DNA from: Aquimarina agarivorans
GTDB lineage: Bacteria; Bacteroidota; Bacteroidia; Flavobacteriales; Flavobacteriaceae
DNA length: 64,000 nucleotides
Assembly: GCF_000218485.1 (NCBI RefSeq)
Contig: NZ_AFPB01000167.1
Location: 1 to 64,000, forward strand
Reading direction: 5' to 3'
The translations under genes were made by a program, and so were the position numbers. Shown here in pieces: positions 1-9,266 of this stretch. Position 1 is the stretch's first letter. Every line of letters begins with the position of its first letter. The notes beneath the pieces were generated by a model, which saw only the letters and a program-made list of their open reading frames with translations, searched no databases and was not told where the DNA came from.

Positions 1-113
1 TATTAAATTTGGGATGCTTTTTTATAGTTTTGGGATTGAGATGGTTTTGAGTTCTCTGAAATATCGATTTTGAGTTCCTGACTTAACAAACCGATATTTC
101 TTTAAAAAGAACG

Positions 114-121
114 TATATTTG
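114..121 (+). promoter_or_regulatory. Bacteroidota -7 promoter element for the pfkB-like/purF pair
   Basis: TATATTTG matches the TAnnTTTG -7 consensus of Bacteroidota housekeeping promoters and lies 22 bases before the ATG at 144. I see no clear TTTG -33 element at the usual 19-21 base spacing, so only the -7 part is called. Confidence 0.45.
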
Positions 122-143
122 CAAAAAATTACTTCCACTTTAT

Positions 144-1070
144 ATGAGTAAACTACTTATTGTAGGAACGGTGGCTTTTGATGCAATTGAAACCCCGTTT
201 GGAAAGACCGATAAAATTTTAGGTGGCGCAGCTACTTACATTGGTTTATCTGCGTCTAACTTTAATGTTCCAATGGCAATAGTATCCGTTATTGGCGACG
301 ATTTTCCGGAAAATGACATCCAAATGCTTAAGGATCGAAACATTGATGTTTCGTCGCTTGAAGTTGTTAAGGGTGGCAAAACTTTTTTTTGGAGCGGGCG
401 CTATCATAACGACATGAATAGCCGTGATACTTTGGATACACAACTAAATGTTTTAGAAAATTTTAGTCCAGTGGTACCGCAAAACTTCAAAAATGCTGAG
501 GTAGTTATGCTAGGAAATTTACATCCTTTAGTGCAATTATCTGTAATACAGCAAATGGAAGTACGACCAAAATTAATAGTATTGGATACGATGAATTTTT
601 GGATGGATGTCGCTTTAGATGACTTAAAGAAAACCATTGCTGAGGTTGATGTAATTACTATAAATGATGAGGAAGCACGTCAGCTAAGTGGCGAATATTC
701 GTTAGTCAAAGCAGCGCGTATAATTACTAAAATGGGACCTAAATACGTAGTGATTAAAAAAGGGGAACACGGGGCGTTTTTATTTTACGAAGAACAAGTG
801 TTTTTTGCTCCTGCACTTCCGCTGGAGGAAGTTTTTGATCCTACTGGAGCTGGTGATACGTTTGCAGGAGGATTTACAGGTTATTTAGCAAGTACCGATG
901 ATTATTCATTTAAGAATATGAAAAAAGCAATTATCCACGGATCAAATTTAGCTTCGTTTTGTGTGGAAAAATTTGGAACTGAACGTATGCAAGGATTAAC
1001 AAATACTGAAATAAATCAACGTTTGCGTCAATTTAAAGAGCTTACTCAATTTGAAATTGAATTGGCTTAA
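144..1070 (+). CDS. PfkB-family carbohydrate/nucleoside kinase
   Basis: A 308-residue ribokinase-fold (PfkB) kinase that would phosphorylate a sugar or nucleoside with ATP in the cytoplasm. The N-terminus has the glycine-rich LGGAATYIG segment (about residues 26-34), and the C-terminal PfkB signature DPTGAGDTFAGG (232-243) carries the likely catalytic base Asp238 and the anion hole. Length is normal for the family. The ATG is preceded by a good -7 box. The gene ends 42 bases before purF on the same strand, so the two are probably co-transcribed; a nucleoside or ribose-related substrate would fit this context, but the substrate is not readable from sequence. Confidence 0.9.
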   Translation: MSKLLIVGTVAFDAIETPFGKTDKILGGAATYIGLSASNFNVPMAIVSVIGDDFPENDIQMLKDRNIDVSSLEVVKGGKTFFWSGRYHNDMNSRDTLDTQLNVLENFSPVVPQNFKNAEVVMLGNLHPLVQLSVIQQMEVRPKLIVLDTMNFWMDVALDDLKKTIAEVDVITINDEEARQLSGEYSLVKAARIITKMGPKYVVIKKGEHGAFLFYEEQVFFAPALPLEEVFDPTGAGDTFAGGFTGYLASTDDYSFKNMKKAIIHGSNLASFCVEKFGTERMQGLTNTEINQRLRQFKELTQFEIELA

Positions 1071-1112
1071 AAATTGAGAATTACATATTTTAACACCTAA
1101 TGTTACCTACTT

Positions 1113-3011
1113 ATGAGTGATGCTATTAAACACGAATGTGGAATTGCTTTTATTCGATTACTAAAACCGCTAGAGTATTATAAAGAAAAATACGGAACAG
1201 CGTTTTATGGTGTAAATAAAATGTATTTAATGATGGAAAAACAGCATAACCGTGGACAAGATGGTGCTGGTTTTGCTAGTATAAAATTAAATATGGATCC
1301 TGGGCAACGTTACATAAGTAGGGTACGTTCAAGTGAACAATCGCCTATTCAGGATATTTTTAAACAGATTAATGATAGCATCAATAGCAAAGTAAAGGAC
1401 CATACCCAAGCGTCCGATGATATCAAATGGCTTAAGGAAAATGTGCCATACATTGGAGAAGCACTTTTGGGTCATGTGCGTTATGGCACTCACGGTAAAA
1501 ATAGTTTAGAGAGTGTACATCCTTTTTTACGTCAAAATAACTGGATGCACCGTAATTTGATTGTTGCGGGGAACTTTAACATGACAAATAACACTGAGTT
1601 ATTTTCTAACCTATTGCAATTGGGTCAGCACCCTAAAGACAATGTGGATACTATTACTGTAATGGAAAAAATTGGTCATTTCCTTGACGGAGAAGTGTCC
1701 AAATTATATAAAAAATTAAAAAAAGAAGGCTATAGTAAAATAGATGCTTCGCCTGAAATAGCGAAACGCTTAAATATTGCTAAAATTCTTAAAAAATCAT
1801 CCAAACGTTGGGATGGTGGATACGCAATGGCTGGCATGTTAGGTCATGGAGACGCCTTTGTTTTACGTGATCCAGCTGGTATTAGACCTGCTTTTTATTA
1901 CAAAGATGATGAGGTAGTGGTAGTGGCTTCGGAACGGCCAGTAATTCAAACCGTATTTAACGTTGATATTAATGAGGTACATGAGTTAGATCCAGGAAAA
2001 GCCATTATAGTTAAAAAAGATGGCAACACTACTGTAGAACGAATTATTGAACCTTTGGAACGCAAAGCATGTTCTTTTGAGCGTATTTATTTTTCTCGCG
2101 GAAGCGATGCCGATATTTACTTAGAGCGAAAGGAGCTGGGTAAGCTAGTGATGCCGCAGGTGTTAAAGGAAATTGAGCACGATACTACTAACTCTGTTTT
2201 TTCATTTATACCTAATACGGCGGAAACTTCCTTCTACGGAATGGTTGAAGCTGCTCAGGATGAATTGAACAAGCAAAAGGAAGCTTCTATTTTAGCTGAA
2301 AAGCAGGCGCTGACTAATGCGCGTTTGCGCGAAATTTTATCACCAAAAATTAGAACTGAAAAAATTGCAATTAAAGATGCCAAGCTTCGAACATTTATAA
2401 CCGAAGATAGCAGTAGGGACGATTTAGTTGCGCACGTATATGATGTTACTTACGGAGTGGTAAAGTCCACTGATAATTTAGTGATTATTGATGACAGTAT
2501 TGTTCGTGGAACAACACTTAAAAAGAGTATCATTAAAATGATGGACCGCTTGAACCCGAAAAAGATTGTTGTTGTGTCCTCAGCTCCGCAAATTAGGTTT
2601 CCAGATTGTTATGGGATTGATATGGCGCGTATGGAAGGTTTAGTTGCGTTTAAAGCAGCTCTTGAGTTGCTAAAAGACACTGATAATTACGGATTGGTTG
2701 ATGAAGTGTATCAGAAATGTAAAAAACAGGAGGATTTAGATGATAATGATGTAGTTAATTTTGTTAATGAAATCTACGATGGTTTTACCGATGAACAAAT
2801 TAGCGATAAAATTTCTGAATTACTTACTGAAGAGTCTGTAACTGCTGAAGTTAAAATTATATACCAAACTGTTAAAAACCTGCATAAAGCTTGTCCAAAC
2901 AACTTGGGAGACTGGTATTTTACGGGCAATTACCCAACTCCAGGTGGAAATAGAGTGGTCAACAAAGCTTTTATTAATTTTTATGAAGGAAATAATGAAC
3001 GTGCTTACTAG
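1113..3011 (+). CDS. purF: Amidophosphoribosyltransferase, long Bacteroidota form
   Basis: Catalyses the first committed step of purine synthesis: PRPP plus glutamine gives 5-phosphoribosylamine. The N-terminal nucleophile is Cys9 in HECGIAF, so an eight-residue propeptide must be removed, as in Bacillus-type PurF. The Ntn glutaminase domain fills roughly the first half; the phosphoribosyltransferase half carries the PRPP loop VIIDDSIVRGTT. At 632 residues it is longer than classical PurF (about 470-510) because of insertions and an extended tail, a form I know from Bacteroidota. It follows the PfkB kinase and is closed by a terminator at 3164. Confidence 0.92.
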   Translation: MSDAIKHECGIAFIRLLKPLEYYKEKYGTAFYGVNKMYLMMEKQHNRGQDGAGFASIKLNMDPGQRYISRVRSSEQSPIQDIFKQINDSINSKVKDHTQASDDIKWLKENVPYIGEALLGHVRYGTHGKNSLESVHPFLRQNNWMHRNLIVAGNFNMTNNTELFSNLLQLGQHPKDNVDTITVMEKIGHFLDGEVSKLYKKLKKEGYSKIDASPEIAKRLNIAKILKKSSKRWDGGYAMAGMLGHGDAFVLRDPAGIRPAFYYKDDEVVVVASERPVIQTVFNVDINEVHELDPGKAIIVKKDGNTTVERIIEPLERKACSFERIYFSRGSDADIYLERKELGKLVMPQVLKEIEHDTTNSVFSFIPNTAETSFYGMVEAAQDELNKQKEASILAEKQALTNARLREILSPKIRTEKIAIKDAKLRTFITEDSSRDDLVAHVYDVTYGVVKSTDNLVIIDDSIVRGTTLKKSIIKMMDRLNPKKIVVVSSAPQIRFPDCYGIDMARMEGLVAFKAALELLKDTDNYGLVDEVYQKCKKQEDLDDNDVVNFVNEIYDGFTDEQISDKISELLTEESVTAEVKIIYQTVKNLHKACPNNLGDWYFTGNYPTPGGNRVVNKAFINFYEGNNERAY

Positions 3012-3163
3012 GTATAACTTGTTAAAATGCTGTTTTTTAACATGGTACTGCGCTTTAACTAGTTTTTAAGTAGTTCGTCTATTTTATTTTTTTACAACGT
3101 TATATGGTCTTATATTTACTATACCATAACATAAGTAGGTTAAGTTCATGGTAGATTTGGGGC

Positions 3164-3194
3164 AAAAAAGGTGTACTTTACGTATACCTTTTTT
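3164..3194 (+). terminator. Rho-independent terminator after purF
   Basis: A-run, stem GGTGTAC/GTATACC (one G-T pair), five-base loop, then a T-run. It sits between two converging genes and could serve both strands. Confidence 0.75.
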
Positions 3195-3268
3195 ATTTTC
3201 AGGATGTTTTGACTTTGCTATGTTTTGGTCTTATACGATTCTGATTTGTTTTTATAAAATTACGTTAT

Positions 3269-5458
3269 TTAACCTTTTTGCTTTTTTAAATATTGTAATG
3301 GGGTATCTCCAAACTCTGCTTTAAAATTAGTTCGGAATTGCGAACTGCTTTTAAATCCAACCAAGGTACCAAGCTCTCCAATATTAACCGTTTCATTTAA
3401 AAGCAATTCTTTGGCTTTGTGAAGCCGTTTTTTTCGAATGTGCTCCGCAATATTAAGCCCAGTTAAGTCTTTAAATTTCCTATAAAAAGTAGCTCTGCTC
3501 ATATATAATAATGGAGCCAGTTTTTCAGCATTAAAATCGTAGTCCGCGTAATTTTCATCGATAAGTGTATTTACCTTTTTCCAAAAATTTGCATCGCATT
3601 CATTAAGCCATTTTTTTGTTGATTCATTTTGCGAATTGTATGATAATAAATGTTTTTTTAATAAATTCCTGTTGGAAAGCAAAGCATCAATACGAGCCAG
3701 TAGTTCGCTAGGATTAAAAGGTTTTTCAATATAACTATCAATTCCTAAAGTGAAACCTTTAATTTTTGTTTCAATATTAGTTATTGCTGAAAGTAATATA
3801 AATGGAATATGTGATGTTTCTATGTTAGATTTTACAGTGCTACAAAAAGCAACACCATCCATAACGGGCATCATAATATCGGATATAATTAAGTCAGGAT
3901 TGCAGTGTTTTAAAACTTCAATCCCTTCTTTACCGTTGGATGCTGTTTTTAAACAATAAGCATCTTCTAGTAAGGAGACAATATAATTGGTAAGCTCCAC
4001 ATTGTCTTCAACAATTAAAATGGTATACCCAAAATTTGTTTTTGCCGTTTTTTTGGTAGTGTAGTCAATTGTTGATTTGGTTTGGGATGTTTGCAGGGTT
4101 AACATGTCACACTCATTAAAATGATCCTTTCCTTTTTTAAAGGCCACAATAAATGTACTACCTTCGTCTAATTTGCTCTCAGCGTTAATCGAGCCGTGTT
4201 GTACTTCGACAAGTCCTTTTACGTAAGCTAATCCTATGCCGTGTCCTTCAAAATTTTCTTGATTTATCCTGTAAAATCGATCAAATATTAGCGATAGTGA
4301 TTTTTCGGATATTCCTATTCCATTATCCTGTACAATGAGTTTTATGTCATTATTATTTTGTTGGAGTTCAACATGAATAGTTGCATCGTTCGGACTATAT
4401 TTAATAGCGTTGGTGAGCAAATTGAATATAATTTTTTCAACTTTTTCAGAATCTAACCAAATTTTAATTGCTGGGTCGGAAGTAGAAAAATTTAAGGAGA
4501 TGTTTTTATCAATGGCAAGTATTTGGAAGGAGGTAACGATATCTTTTGCAAAGGCAACTATATCAAATTCGGTTACCTTGAGTTGCATCTGTTTTTCGTC
4601 AATTTTACGCACCTCAATTAATTGATTAACCATTTCGAGCAAACGATTGGCGTTTTTTTTGATGATTATTTTAGTGTGTTCAAATTTGTTTTTATTACTT
4701 TCTTCAAGATGCCCTAAAATTAAAGTTAAGGGAGTTCGAAATTCATGAGAAATATTTGTAAACAATTGAAGTTTACTTTGGTCTGCTTCATGCAGCTTTT
4801 CTGAAATTTCTCTAATTTGATTATTTTGTTCTTTAAGAATTTTTGTTTGTTCCTCAACTTTATTTGCCAAGCGTATTTTACTTTTTTTAAGTTGAATTGT
4901 GCGCAGCTGGACAAAAAGATAGCATCCTAAAAACAGGATTGCCATACACAAAATTTTAAACCAACTGGTTTTCCAAAACGGGGGGGCAATTGATATGCGT
5001 AAATTAAAAGGAGGACTCCACGTTTGATCGCTATTTTGTACCGATGTTTTGAATACGTAATTTCCAGGAGGGACAGTTGTATAACTTGCTAAGGGAGTTT
5101 GCTGGTTTTGATATATCCATTTTTTTTGTAATCCTTCTAATTTGTACCTGAATTTGGATGGTTGAAAGTAATTGATTGGATTAGCATCAAATGAAAACGA
5201 AAATGAATTTTGTTTGTAGTTGAGCTTTATTGTTGAATGATCTTTTAATCTTTCGGTAAGCACTACTTTTTCATCAATGGTATCACCCACTTTGATCAAT
5301 TTATTTGATAAGTAAAAGTTTTCGATAACGGCTTTTGTTTTCTGGTGTTTTTTGCGAATATTTTTAGGATTAAAATAAATAATATCCTGATAACCACCAT
5401 AATAAAAAGTTCCGTCTTTTTTGTTAAAATGATAGGCATCATCTAAAAAAAAACTCAT
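3269..5458 (-). CDS. Hybrid two-component regulator, C-terminal part (Y_Y_Y, kinase, receiver, AraC HTH)
   Basis: C-terminal 729 residues of a hybrid two-component system (HTCS), the one-protein sensor-regulators that control glycan-use genes in Bacteroidota. Seen in order: Y_Y_Y domain (about 75-155), one membrane segment (about 166-184), a coiled linker, HisKA with phospho-acceptor His238 (NISHEFRTPL), HATPase with NLLTNAIKYS (347-356), DNGIGIS and GHGIGLAY, a receiver with phospho-acceptor Asp527 (IISDIMMPVMDG) and Lys579, and an AraC HTH (about 635-729). The ATG at 5458 is internal to the ancestral gene: reading continues from the upstream half (5439-7307) if one T is removed from a T9 run at 5445-5453. 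Joined, the protein would be 1345 aa, the usual HTCS size. No SusCD pair is adjacent, so its target is unknown. Confidence 0.88.
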   Translation of the reverse strand: MSFFLDDAYHFNKKDGTFYYGGYQDIIYFNPKNIRKKHQKTKAVIENFYLSNKLIKVGDTIDEKVVLTERLKDHSTIKLNYKQNSFSFSFDANPINYFQPSKFRYKLEGLQKKWIYQNQQTPLASYTTVPPGNYVFKTSVQNSDQTWSPPFNLRISIAPPFWKTSWFKILCMAILFLGCYLFVQLRTIQLKKSKIRLANKVEEQTKILKEQNNQIREISEKLHEADQSKLQLFTNISHEFRTPLTLILGHLEESNKNKFEHTKIIIKKNANRLLEMVNQLIEVRKIDEKQMQLKVTEFDIVAFAKDIVTSFQILAIDKNISLNFSTSDPAIKIWLDSEKVEKIIFNLLTNAIKYSPNDATIHVELQQNNNDIKLIVQDNGIGISEKSLSLIFDRFYRINQENFEGHGIGLAYVKGLVEVQHGSINAESKLDEGSTFIVAFKKGKDHFNECDMLTLQTSQTKSTIDYTTKKTAKTNFGYTILIVEDNVELTNYIVSLLEDAYCLKTASNGKEGIEVLKHCNPDLIISDIMMPVMDGVAFCSTVKSNIETSHIPFILLSAITNIETKIKGFTLGIDSYIEKPFNPSELLARIDALLSNRNLLKKHLLSYNSQNESTKKWLNECDANFWKKVNTLIDENYADYDFNAEKLAPLLYMSRATFYRKFKDLTGLNIAEHIRKKRLHKAKELLLNETVNIGELGTLVGFKSSSQFRTNFKAEFGDTPLQYLKKQKG

Positions 5459-7307
5459 CCAATAAATATGTAGTAATTTTATGGGTTGTTGTATTCAGCT
5501 GGCTGACACCTTTGCTGGTGCTCATCCATAAATTTTTGTCATCGTTAATTTTTACTGAATAAACGATGTTGCTTGACAATCCATCTTCTTCAAAAAAAGT
5601 TTTGATTACTTTATTTTTAGATATGCTAAATAAATTGAGTCCACTATTGGTGGCAACCCAAATGTTATCTCCATCAATTTCTAAAGCGTATATTTTATTA
5701 TCCGAAAATCCGCTTGATGATTTTAATAAACGTTTGTAAGTCGTTCTGTTTTTGTCAATTTTAATTAGGCCAAACTTATTTTGAACTACCCAAAGGTTTT
5801 GACTATCGTCTAGGGCAATATCTCTTATATCTTTTTGTAAAGCTACTTTATCAATTTTAGTAGGCAGTAAGGTTAATTTTCCAGTATTTAAATCAACTTC
5901 TCCAATAGCATTTGCGCCTGTTAAGGTCAACTTTCCTGTGCTAAATTCTTTAATACAATAGCTTTTGTAAGGCCATTCCCAATCGTAAAAACAGTCTAAG
6001 GTTTCTATTTGGTTAGTTACTGCATTAAATTTTCCAATAAAGTGTTCCGTTGCAATCCAAATATGTTGTTTCGAATCTTGAAAAATTTCTCGAACATTTA
6101 TGATAGGTTCTTTTTTGCCTTTTTTATTAAATACATGAGTGTAATTTGTTAAAGTTCCTTTTTTGTCATAAACTTCAATGCCTTTATTTTTTGTACCTAC
6201 CCAAACTTTATTGTCTGTAGACTTTGAAATAGCGCATACTGGGTTAATTTGTCTTATTAATGAAGCATTAAGCGCAGTTTTGTTTCTTGAAATAAAGTTG
6301 AATTGATTTTTCTGTTTGTTATATAAGTAAAAACCAAACGACTGGGTGCCTATCCATAAATTGCCATATGTGTCGTATTTTAAATTAGTAATACTGTGTT
6401 CGCTTAATGATGAGCTGCAATACGCAAAAGTTGATTTAGGCGTTATTTTGTGTATTTGATGTTTTTCTTTTGAAAAAAAGTGAATTCCATTTTTCGCTCC
6501 TATCCATAAATGATTGCTGTTAATAGCTAAGCTATTTATTTGACTAACATTACAATGTTGCTCCAATTCGTTGTATAAAACTAATGTTTCAATTGCAGTG
6601 AATTCTTTGTCAAATAGCACAATACCTTGGTCATTTATAACTATATAATTGTCATTATAATGGTCTAAATAATATATTGGCTTAGTGTATTTAATGGTAG
6701 TTATTAATCTATTTTGATCAAATTTGTAAGCCTTAATACCAAACTTACCACTTGTTAATATTGTAGTATTTGACTTATTTGAACGTATAAAACCATGTGT
6801 AAACTGCGCATCTATTTTTGATTGAAATTGATTTGTTTTTATATTGTAAACCCCAATGCCATTTTTTTTCTTTAACCAAAGTAAAGAGTCATTTTGTACG
6901 AGGATTTTACTGCGTGATTCATCACTAAAATTGATTAATGGCTGATGATTAAAATGAAAAAATCTTTTTTTGTCAATATCAAATTTATTTAACCCTCCGT
7001 TTTTAGTGAGTGCCCAAATGTTTCCATGCGTGTCTTCTTTTATGGCGGTCACGTTATTTCCTACAATAGAACCATTAGTGTTAACATTTGGTTTATATGA
7101 AGTAAATTTTTTGCCGTTAAATTTATTCAATCCATTCAAGGTTCCTAGCCAAATAGTTCCTTTAGTATCAATTTCCATACTAAATATTGAATTTTCCGAA
7201 AGGCCGTCATTGATATAAAAATGATCTAATTGATGTTCCGATTGGCAATATCCAATTTGTAAAACAAGGAAACTTAAAATAACAAATATGTAACTGTTTA
7301 AAAACAT
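5439..7307 (-). CDS. Hybrid two-component regulator, N-terminal periplasmic beta-propeller part
   Basis: 622 residues with a signal peptide (cleavage near GYCQ, residue 21) and repeated propeller blades of the two-component regulator propeller type, recognisable by recurring NLWIGT/NIWVAT/GTIWLGT motifs and SFSVF-like turns; together these form the periplasmic ligand-sensing beta-propellers of an HTCS. The frame ends shortly after ITTYLLDE in FFFR and a stop, whereas the other frame continues as FFLDDAYHF and leads into the kinase half at 3269-5458. The break is exactly at nine T. Alone this half would be a secreted, signalling-dead propeller. Transcription starts in the gene-poor stretch above 7307. 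Confidence 0.85.
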   Translation of the reverse strand: MFLNSYIFVILSFLVLQIGYCQSEHQLDHFYINDGLSENSIFSMEIDTKGTIWLGTLNGLNKFNGKKFTSYKPNVNTNGSIVGNNVTAIKEDTHGNIWALTKNGGLNKFDIDKKRFFHFNHQPLINFSDESRSKILVQNDSLLWLKKKNGIGVYNIKTNQFQSKIDAQFTHGFIRSNKSNTTILTSGKFGIKAYKFDQNRLITTIKYTKPIYYLDHYNDNYIVINDQGIVLFDKEFTAIETLVLYNELEQHCNVSQINSLAINSNHLWIGAKNGIHFFSKEKHQIHKITPKSTFAYCSSSLSEHSITNLKYDTYGNLWIGTQSFGFYLYNKQKNQFNFISRNKTALNASLIRQINPVCAISKSTDNKVWVGTKNKGIEVYDKKGTLTNYTHVFNKKGKKEPIINVREIFQDSKQHIWIATEHFIGKFNAVTNQIETLDCFYDWEWPYKSYCIKEFSTGKLTLTGANAIGEVDLNTGKLTLLPTKIDKVALQKDIRDIALDDSQNLWVVQNKFGLIKIDKNRTTYKRLLKSSSGFSDNKIYALEIDGDNIWVATNSGLNLFSISKNKVIKTFFEEDGLSSNIVYSVKINDDKNLWMSTSKGVSQLNTTTHKITTYLLDEFFFR

Positions 7308-8333
7308 TAACTTTATAAAGGGGAATGGATAGGGTTTATTGTTATTTAAAAGTAATAATTATTCAATTTATTTAATTTCAGTGTATTGAAAAAAAATTTC
7401 TACTTATAATTGAAATTTATTTTGGTCAATTAGTACTGAATTAAATTTTTTTAGAGATGTTTTATAAATACATCCTTGCATTTGCTACTGTAATTTTGTT
7501 TTAATAATATGTTTTTTATTTCCACTGAAAAGTAGGTTTAGTTGATGTTCTTTTTTTGTTACAATGCCAGGTGTTATTACTTCAATTTCTGAACATTAAG
7601 CTTTATCAATAAAAATCAAAAATCTTACCATTTAGGTAATGTTATTGTTCAATTTTTATAACATATGATTAAATCTTGGTCGTTATTTACTTTGATACAA
7701 AACCAAGTTTAATTGAGACAAAATCGCCACTTCTAAAAGCACAACTGTTGTAATTTTACAAACAGTAAAAGGTATTAAACAAGTAATTATAATTTTTAAT
7801 CAGGAATTAATGATTACACTAATGGCAAAAGCTTAATAGCCTAATAAACTATTTCTTTAAAGGAATAACAACAACAATAATGCTCATAAAAAGTTTTGCC
7901 GTTAAATAAGTTTATTGAAATAGTAAAGAAATTGCGGGAGTAAGAATTTGAAAAGTCAAATCTAATTTATGATACCCTGTTGGATTAAGCAATTTAAATA
8001 CTGTAGCGTTTACTTTTAAAGGGCACAGTTATTAAAATTACTTTAGTGAAATCATTTGAAAAATGATCCCAAATAAAATTGATAATTCAAAACAAACATT
8101 TTCGTGTGCCCTATTGAGGATAATTACGAAGTTGTTAAGAATTAAAATTTAATTGTTAATCAGTTTTAATGCAACAATCATAAATACTAATTTTCAAAAA
8201 AATTACTCCTGAAAAAGAAAAGAAAAAATAAAGAAGAATATAATTTAATGGAACTCCACCATCTTACCGTGGGGGTTATTTGTACTTGTGTTATGGCAAG
8301 TTGATGGTGATGTGTTTTTCGATTTTTTTATCG
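7308..8333. other. 1 kb without a recognisable gene
   Basis: Very AT-rich stretch between the HTCS start and the superoxide dismutase terminator. No reading frame with a recognisable domain is seen on either strand. It must contain the HTCS promoter on the minus strand. Near its end (8252-8309) there are nested complementary segments: CACCATC at 8257-8263 pairs with GATGGTG at 8303-8309, and CTTG/CAAG lies inside, so a small structured RNA is possible but unproven. Confidence 0.4.
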
Positions 8334-8366
8334 AAAAAAAGGCGTTTGATTTTTCAAACGCCTTTT
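8334..8366 (-). terminator. Terminator of superoxide dismutase
   Basis: Twelve-base stem AAAGGCGTTTGA/TCAAACGCCTTT with a TTTT loop and a T-run on the minus strand, 48 bases after the stop codon. Confidence 0.85.
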
Positions 8367-8413
8367 ACTTTTATATTCGGTTTTAGTTCAAAAACTAAAA
8401 TGCCAACGATACA

Positions 8414-9022
8414 CTATTTATTTTGAGCAAAAAGTGCTGAAACTTCAGACCAATTGATCACAGAAAAGAAAGCCTCTAAATAATCAGGTCTTCTGTTTTG
8501 GTAATTCAAATAATATGCATGTTCCCAAACATCAACACCTAATATTGGTGTACCTCCACAACCAACGCCTGGCATTAATGGATTATCTTGATTTGGTGTG
8601 GCACAAATTTCAACTTTTCCACCTTCATGAACACATAACCAAGCCCATCCTGACCCAAATTGTGTAGCTGCAGCTTTTTTAAATGATTCTTTAAATGCTT
8701 CAAAGGAGCCAAAGGAAGCATTAATTGCATCAGCTAAATCTCCAGTTGGTTTTCCTCCTCCATCGGCAGACATTACTGTCCAAAATAAACGGTGATTATA
8801 AAAACCACCACCGTTATTACGAACTGCTTTGTTTTCTAGATCAAGATTGGAAAGAATATTTTCAATAGTTTTTCCTTCTAGGTCAGTCCCTTCAATAGCT
8901 CCGTTTAATTTAGTAGTGTATCCGTTATGGTGTTTACTATGGTGAATTTCCATAGTACGAGCGTCAATATGTGGTTCTAACGCATCGTATGCGTATGGTA
9001 ACTTAGGTAATTCGAAAGCCAT
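8414..9022 (-). CDS. sod: Superoxide dismutase, Fe/Mn family
   Basis: Converts superoxide to hydrogen peroxide and oxygen in the cytoplasm. 202 residues, full length. The four metal ligands are visible: His27 ([10 protein letters not shown]), His77 ([11 protein letters not shown]), Asp164 and His168 ([11 protein letters not shown]). The GGG stretch before His77 is more like Mn-type enzymes, but metal choice cannot be settled from sequence. No signal peptide. Monocistronic: own -7 element at 9054-9061 and own terminator at 8334. Confidence 0.95.
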   Translation of the reverse strand: MAFELPKLPYAYDALEPHIDARTMEIHHSKHHNGYTTKLNGAIEGTDLEGKTIENILSNLDLENKAVRNNGGGFYNHRLFWTVMSADGGGKPTGDLADAINASFGSFEAFKESFKKAAATQFGSGWAWLCVHEGGKVEICATPNQDNPLMPGVGCGGTPILGVDVWEHAYYLNYQNRRPDYLEAFFSVINWSEVSALFAQNK

Positions 9023-9053
9023 AATTGTGTTTTTTATTTATACTTATTACTAC

Positions 9054-9061
9054 CAAAAGTA
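9054..9061 (-). promoter_or_regulatory. -7 promoter element of superoxide dismutase
   Basis: On the minus strand TACTTTTG fits TAnnTTTG exactly, 32 bases before the sod ATG. The -33 position holds only a degenerate CTTTT. Confidence 0.5.
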
Positions 9062-9189
9062 AGAATTATGCATTTTATATAAAAGCAGTAGCGCTTCATT
9101 TAGCATATAATTTATAAACACTATTAATAAATGACTAGTTACAATTAAATTCTATTTCATAAATTAGCTTCTTAAGAAAAATATTGATC

Positions 9190-9237
9190 GCAATCCAAAC
9201 TCTAAATTTAAATTTAACGTTAAATTTAAAAGATTGC
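9190..9237. promoter_or_regulatory. 24-base perfect palindrome between sod and ftsX
   Basis: Positions 9207-9218 and 9219-9230 are perfect reverse complements with no spacer (half site TTTAAATTTAAC). It is flanked by a second inverted pair, GCAATC at 9190-9195 and GATTGC at 9232-9237. It lies in the divergent intergenic region, 37 bases upstream of ftsX, where an operator would be expected. AT-rich palindromes arise by chance more easily than GC-rich ones. Confidence 0.5.
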
Positions 9238-9266
9238 AAAAACAATAAAATTAAAAAATATCACTC

